Source: Burkholderiaceae bacterium
Lineage (GTDB): Bacteria > Pseudomonadota > Gammaproteobacteria > Burkholderiales > Burkholderiaceae_C
Assembly (NCBI GenBank): GCA_029864165.1
Contig: JAOTTZ010000041.1
Location: 1 to 9,498 of the forward strand
Reading direction: 5' to 3'
DNA: 9,498 bases
A program made the position numbers and the translations under genes. The notes beneath the pieces were generated by a model that worked only from the letters and a program-made list of their open reading frames with translations, was not told the DNA's origin and did not search any database. The first letter of the stretch is position 1, and each line of letters opens with the position of its first letter. Shown piece by piece: positions 7,098-9,498 of the stretch.

Positions 7098-8173
7098 TGC
7101 ATAAACCTCCGCATCGCCAGCCCGCAAGCGGTGAGGTACGAAGGTGCCTCACGTCGCAGCTTGCTCTCGCGCACCGCCGAGCCCAGTTTCATGTTGTCGA
7201 ACGGGTTGACGATCATGGATGCGAAGCCGGTCAGTTCGGTCACCCGATCTTTCAGTCCCGGCAACGTGGCGGTGCCACCGGCCAACATCACGTAGTGCAC
7301 TTTGTGGTGCGGTGTGCTGGTAAAGAAGTACTGCAATGCACGGCCTATCTCCTGAGAAAGGCTGTCAACAAAAGGTGCGAGGATTGATGCGTCGTAGTCT
7401 TCGGGCAAATCACCGGCCAGCTTCTTTTGTTCTGCTTCTTCAAAGGAGAAGCCATACTGACGTGAAATCAACTGCGTCAGTTGCGAACCTCCGAACGCCT
7501 GGTCACGATCGTAAAGCATATCGTCATCACGCAGCACCTTCAGACTCGTCGTGTCGGCACCGATTTCGAACAGCGCCACCAGCGCGTCCTTGCCCTCGTT
7601 GGGAAGCGCGGCCACCACGCGGCTCATGGCCAAACGAGCGGCATGCGACTCGATGTCTAGAACGACCGGCTTCAAACCAGCCGCTTCGGCCAAACCTTGA
7701 CGATCCTGCACCCTATCTTTCCGCGACGCGGCAATCAACACTTCAACGTCGCCGACCGAGGTCGAACTGGGGCCAATCACACAAAAATCCAAGCTCACTT
7801 CGTCAAGCGAAAACGGTATGTACTGGTTGGCTTCAGTCTCTACCTGCATCTCGAGGGCTTCCTCTCGCAAACCCGCCGGCAACATGATCTTCTTGGTGAT
7901 GACTGCCGACTGCGGCATGGCCAGCACCACTTGTTTTATTCTGGTGCCGCTCTTGGAAACAACGCGTCGCACGGCCTCGGAAACCTCGTCGAACTTCTCG
8001 ATCTGGCCGTCGGCGATCCACCCCTTCTCGAAGCTTTCTGAAGCAAAGCGCTGAAGCACAAACTCGCCGGACGCGTTCTGCTCAAGCTCAACCAGTTTCA
8101 CACTGGACGAACTGATATCCAACCCGATCATCGGCGGATGTTTACGGCCGAGCAGTATGTCCAGAATACTCAA
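7094..8173 (-). CDS. pilM: Type IV pilus assembly protein PilM, actin-like ATPase
   Basis: Cytoplasmic FtsA/actin-like ATP-binding protein that forms the cytoplasmic ring of the pilus alignment complex and binds the PilN tail. It has 359 residues, a normal length. Visible ATPase elements are the phosphate-1 loop GLDISSSSVK at 17-26, the phosphate-2 loop IGADTTSL at 204-211, and the adenosine motif MLAGGTATLPGL at 296-307. The family's first 14 residues (SILDILLGR) precede the first loop. The start codon is TTG at 8173-8171 with AAGGG 7 bases upstream. The first ATG in frame is codon 15, which would delete the conserved N-terminus, so TTG is preferred. It is the first gene of the operon and overlaps pilN by four bases (GTGA). 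Confidence 0.96.
   Translation of the reverse strand: MSILDILLGRKHPPMIGLDISSSSVKLVELEQNASGEFVLQRFASESFEKGWIADGQIEKFDEVSEAVRRVVSKSGTRIKQVVLAMPQSAVITKKIMLPAGLREEALEMQVETEANQYIPFSLDEVSLDFCVIGPSSTSVGDVEVLIAASRKDRVQDRQGLAEAAGLKPVVLDIESHAARLAMSRVVAALPNEGKDALVALFEIGADTTSLKVLRDDDMLYDRDQAFGGSQLTQLISRQYGFSFEEAEQKKLAGDLPEDYDASILAPFVDSLSQEIGRALQYFFTSTPHHKVHYVMLAGGTATLPGLKDRVTELTGFASMIVNPFDNMKLGSAVRESKLRREAPSYLTACGLAMRRFMQ
7106..7110 (-). promoter_or_regulatory. Ribosome binding site of pilN
   Basis: GGAGG on the minus strand, inside the end of pilM and 8 bases before the GTG at 7097-7095. It is the strongest Shine-Dalgarno in the operon and fixes the non-ATG start of pilN. Confidence 0.75.
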
Positions 8174-8185
8174 GGGGCAACCCTT
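8172..8185 (-). promoter_or_regulatory. Small hairpin that can pair the pilM Shine-Dalgarno with its start codon region
   Basis: On the minus strand AAGGG, loop TTGC, CCCTT: a perfect 5-bp stem. The first arm is the putative Shine-Dalgarno and the second arm overlaps the first two bases of the TTG start. Formation in RNA would hide the initiation site. The stem is short, so its effect is inferred. Confidence 0.5.
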
Positions 8186-8190
8186 TCCCT

Positions 8191-8208
8191 GCGTACGGAA
8201 CAGTACGC
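8191..8208 (-). repeat. Perfect 6-bp inverted repeat in the pilM leader
   Basis: GCGTAC and GTACGC separated by 6 bases, lying 18 bases before the pilM start and just before its Shine-Dalgarno. It could be an operator (dyad for a dimeric regulator) or an RNA hairpin. No run of T follows, so it is not a terminator. Confidence 0.7.
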
Positions 8209-8219
8209 TGCATAGTTAA

Positions 8220-8230
8220 GAAGTTACTTC
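8220..8230. repeat. Palindrome GAAGT-T-ACTTC at the predicted pilM transcription start
   Basis: A perfect 5-bp dyad around a single central base. It sits directly downstream of the candidate pilM -10 element, where an operator would block initiation. The half-site ACTTC recurs at 8272-8276 in a second imperfectly spaced dyad (AGAAG at 8261-8265, CTTCT at 8273-8277). Role inferred. Confidence 0.45.
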
Positions 8231-8231
8231 A

Positions 8232-8260
8232 ATACTAGCAGTAAAGGCATTGAGTAACAT
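8232..8260 (-). promoter_or_regulatory. Candidate extended -10 promoter for the pilM operon
   Basis: On the minus strand TGC TAGTAT (8240-8232) matches the extended -10 pattern TGnTATAAT at four of six -10 positions plus the TG. The -35 region 17 bases upstream (ATGTTA) is poor. Predicted transcription would start near 8225 with a leader of about 50 bases. This is the best candidate seen in the gap but weak. Confidence 0.35.
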
Positions 8261-8299
8261 AGAAGATTCGGACTTCTCAGCGCCAAGCTCGTTGCGAAA

Positions 8300-8328
8300 T
8301 CAACACGCCATCCCGGCATTTCTATAAT
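8300..8328 (+). promoter_or_regulatory. Candidate sigma-70-type promoter for mrcA
   Basis: TCAACA (four of six matches to TTGACA) at 8300-8305, a 17-base spacer, and a perfect TATAAT at 8323-8328. Transcription would start near 8335, leaving a leader of about 100 bases before the penicillin-binding protein coding region. Confidence 0.65.
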
Positions 8329-8431
8329 CACCCGACTCCCCTGCCCGTCGCCGGCACTCACTTGGCGAAGTTGGATGCCAGTTCTTACGCCTGGTTAGAG
8401 GTTCTGTCCTTATTCTTTGTCGCTCAACATC

Positions 8432-9498
8432 TTGTCTCGATTCCATGCCTTAGTCCGTTGGGCGTTAATGGTGCTAGCAGCGCTGGCCGCAGCGGCAAGC
8501 GCGATGGTGCTGTCCGTTTTGCTGCTGGTGGGTGTGGCGTTGGCAGTGGCCTATCCAAACCTACCCGATATCAACGGGATCACCGACTACCGCCCCAAAC
8601 TGCCGATGCGGATTTTTTCCTCCGAAGGGGTACTGCTGGGCGAGTTTGGCGAAGAGCGGCGCAACTTCACACCCATCGCGCAAATTCCCAAGGTGTTGCA
8701 AGACGCCGTTCTCGCTGCGGAAGACGCCCGCTTTTATCAACACAGCGGTGTGGACTATAAAGGCGTGATGCGCGCCGCGCTTGCCCAGTTCAGCGAGTTG
8801 CGCAGTCAAGGCGCGTCGACGATCACCATGCAGGTCGCAAAGAATTTTTATCTTTCAACGGAAAAAACTTTTACACGCAAAATCTACGAAATTTTGCTCG
8901 CCCTGAAGATAGAGCGTGTGCTGTCAAAGGAGCAGATTCTTGAGCTCTACATGAACCAGATCTACCTAGGCCAACGTGCGTTTGGTTTTGCCGCCGCCAG
9001 TGAGATCTACTTCGGCAAGCCGCTTAAAGACGTCAACTTGGCCGAGGCCGCAATGCTTGCGGGGCTACCGAAAGCGCCTTCAGCCTACAACCCTATCATC
9101 AATCCGACGCGTGCAGGCGAGCGCCAGCTGTACATTTTCGACCGAATGCTCAACAACGGTTTCATTACCGAGGCGCAGTACAGCCAGGCGCGCAAGCAAT
9201 CGCTGAAGTATCGGGAGCCATCGGAAGTTCCGATACATGCCGAGTACGTAGCCGAAACAGCGCGTCAGATGATTTATAGCCACTACGGCGCAGAGTCTTA
9301 CACGCGCGGACTCAACGTCCATCTGACCATCCGAACTGACGAACAGATGGCAGCGTATCGCGCGCTGCGCAAGGGCGTCATGGATTACGAGCAGCGCCAG
9401 TCATACCGTGGGCCGGAAGGCTATATCGACCTACCGGCAGACCCGAAGGACATTGATACCCGTGTTGCTGAGGCCCTGGTCGAATACCCGGACATGGA
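8432..9498 (+). CDS. mrcA: Penicillin-binding protein 1A, 5' part (glycosyltransferase domain), cut by window edge
   Basis: Bifunctional class A peptidoglycan synthase (also called ponA). The 355 visible residues cover the membrane anchor and the GT51 glycosyltransferase domain that polymerises lipid II. The transpeptidase domain lies beyond the window. A hydrophobic segment spans about 11-41. GT51 motifs are EDARFYQHSG with the catalytic Glu near residue 97, GASTITMQ at 127-134, RKIYEILLALKIE from 149 and AEAAMLAGLPKAP from 204. The start is uncertain. The frame opens after a TAG at 8396. TTG at 8432 gives a basic, positive-inside N-terminus (SRFHALVRW). ATG at 8468 would start inside the hydrophobic segment without positive charges, and TTG at 8417 is also possible. 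None has a good Shine-Dalgarno. It is divergent from pilM, the order known from Neisseria and Pseudomonas. Confidence 0.93.
   Translation, partial: MSRFHALVRWALMVLAALAAAASAMVLSVLLLVGVALAVAYPNLPDINGITDYRPKLPMRIFSSEGVLLGEFGEERRNFTPIAQIPKVLQDAVLAAEDARFYQHSGVDYKGVMRAALAQFSELRSQGASTITMQVAKNFYLSTEKTFTRKIYEILLALKIERVLSKEQILELYMNQIYLGQRAFGFAAASEIYFGKPLKDVNLAEAAMLAGLPKAPSAYNPIINPTRAGERQLYIFDRMLNNGFITEAQYSQARKQSLKYREPSEVPIHAEYVAETARQMIYSHYGAESYTRGLNVHLTIRTDEQMAAYRALRKGVMDYEQRQSYRGPEGYIDLPADPKDIDTRVAEALVEYPDM

Noticed and set aside
8191..8208. The GCGTAC-N6-GTACGC dyad as a terminator
   Set aside because: There is no T-run after the stem on either strand, and it lies in the leader of pilM rather than after a gene.
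8292..8297. TTGCGA as the -35 element for the TATAAT at 8323
   Set aside because: The spacer would be 25 bases, too long. TCAACA at 8300-8305 gives the correct 17-base spacing.
8362..8760. Plus-strand open frame of 132 codons at the start of the PBP region
   Set aside because: It is in a different frame from the GT51 motifs. The true PBP1A frame runs through the same bases and off the window edge.

Overview
The window looks like a betaproteobacterial chromosome, probably order Burkholderiales. The evidence is the gene order (a penicillin-binding protein 1A gene divergent from pilM-N-O-P-Q, with aroK downstream) and an AroK sequence that, from memory, resembles Comamonadaceae shikimate kinases. 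No database was consulted, so the family-level placement is tentative.

Layout: positions 1-8173 read on the minus strand as one tightly packed gene train, in transcription order pilM (TTG start), pilN (GTGA overlap), pilO, pilP (TAATG overlap), pilQ, a large Ig-like lipoprotein gene, then aroK, which runs off the left edge. A 258-base divergent intergenic region (8174-8431) separates pilM from a plus-strand penicillin-binding protein 1A gene (mrcA/ponA), which runs off the right edge. The intergenic region holds a good sigma-70-type promoter for mrcA, a weaker extended -10 candidate for pilM, and several short inverted repeats. Every stretch longer than 300 bases is occupied by a gene. No RNA genes, insertion sequences, CRISPR arrays or convincing terminators were seen.

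How the genes work together: PilM (cytoplasmic actin-like ring), PilN and PilO (inner-membrane coiled-coil pair), PilP (periplasm-spanning lipoprotein) and PilQ (outer-membrane secretin) form the alignment complex and outer-membrane gate of the type IV pilus. AroK supplies shikimate-3-phosphate for aromatic biosynthesis, and PBP1A builds the peptidoglycan that the pilus machine must cross. These six pil/aro genes and the PBP gene are a classical conserved neighbourhood in beta- and gammaproteobacteria.

The unusual part is the 849-residue lipoprotein encoded between pilQ and aroK. In the familiar version of this locus (Neisseria, Pseudomonas) pilQ is followed directly by aroK. The extra protein has a clear lipoprotein signal, a Gly/Ser/Ala linker, several bacterial Ig-like (Big_1-type) beta-sandwich segments, Asp-rich calcium-loop-like motifs, an even set of ten cysteines and a C-terminal PKD-type domain. 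It looks like a surface or periplasmic stalk or adhesin co-expressed with the pilus secretin. Its function is unknown and any role in pilus biology is inference from position.
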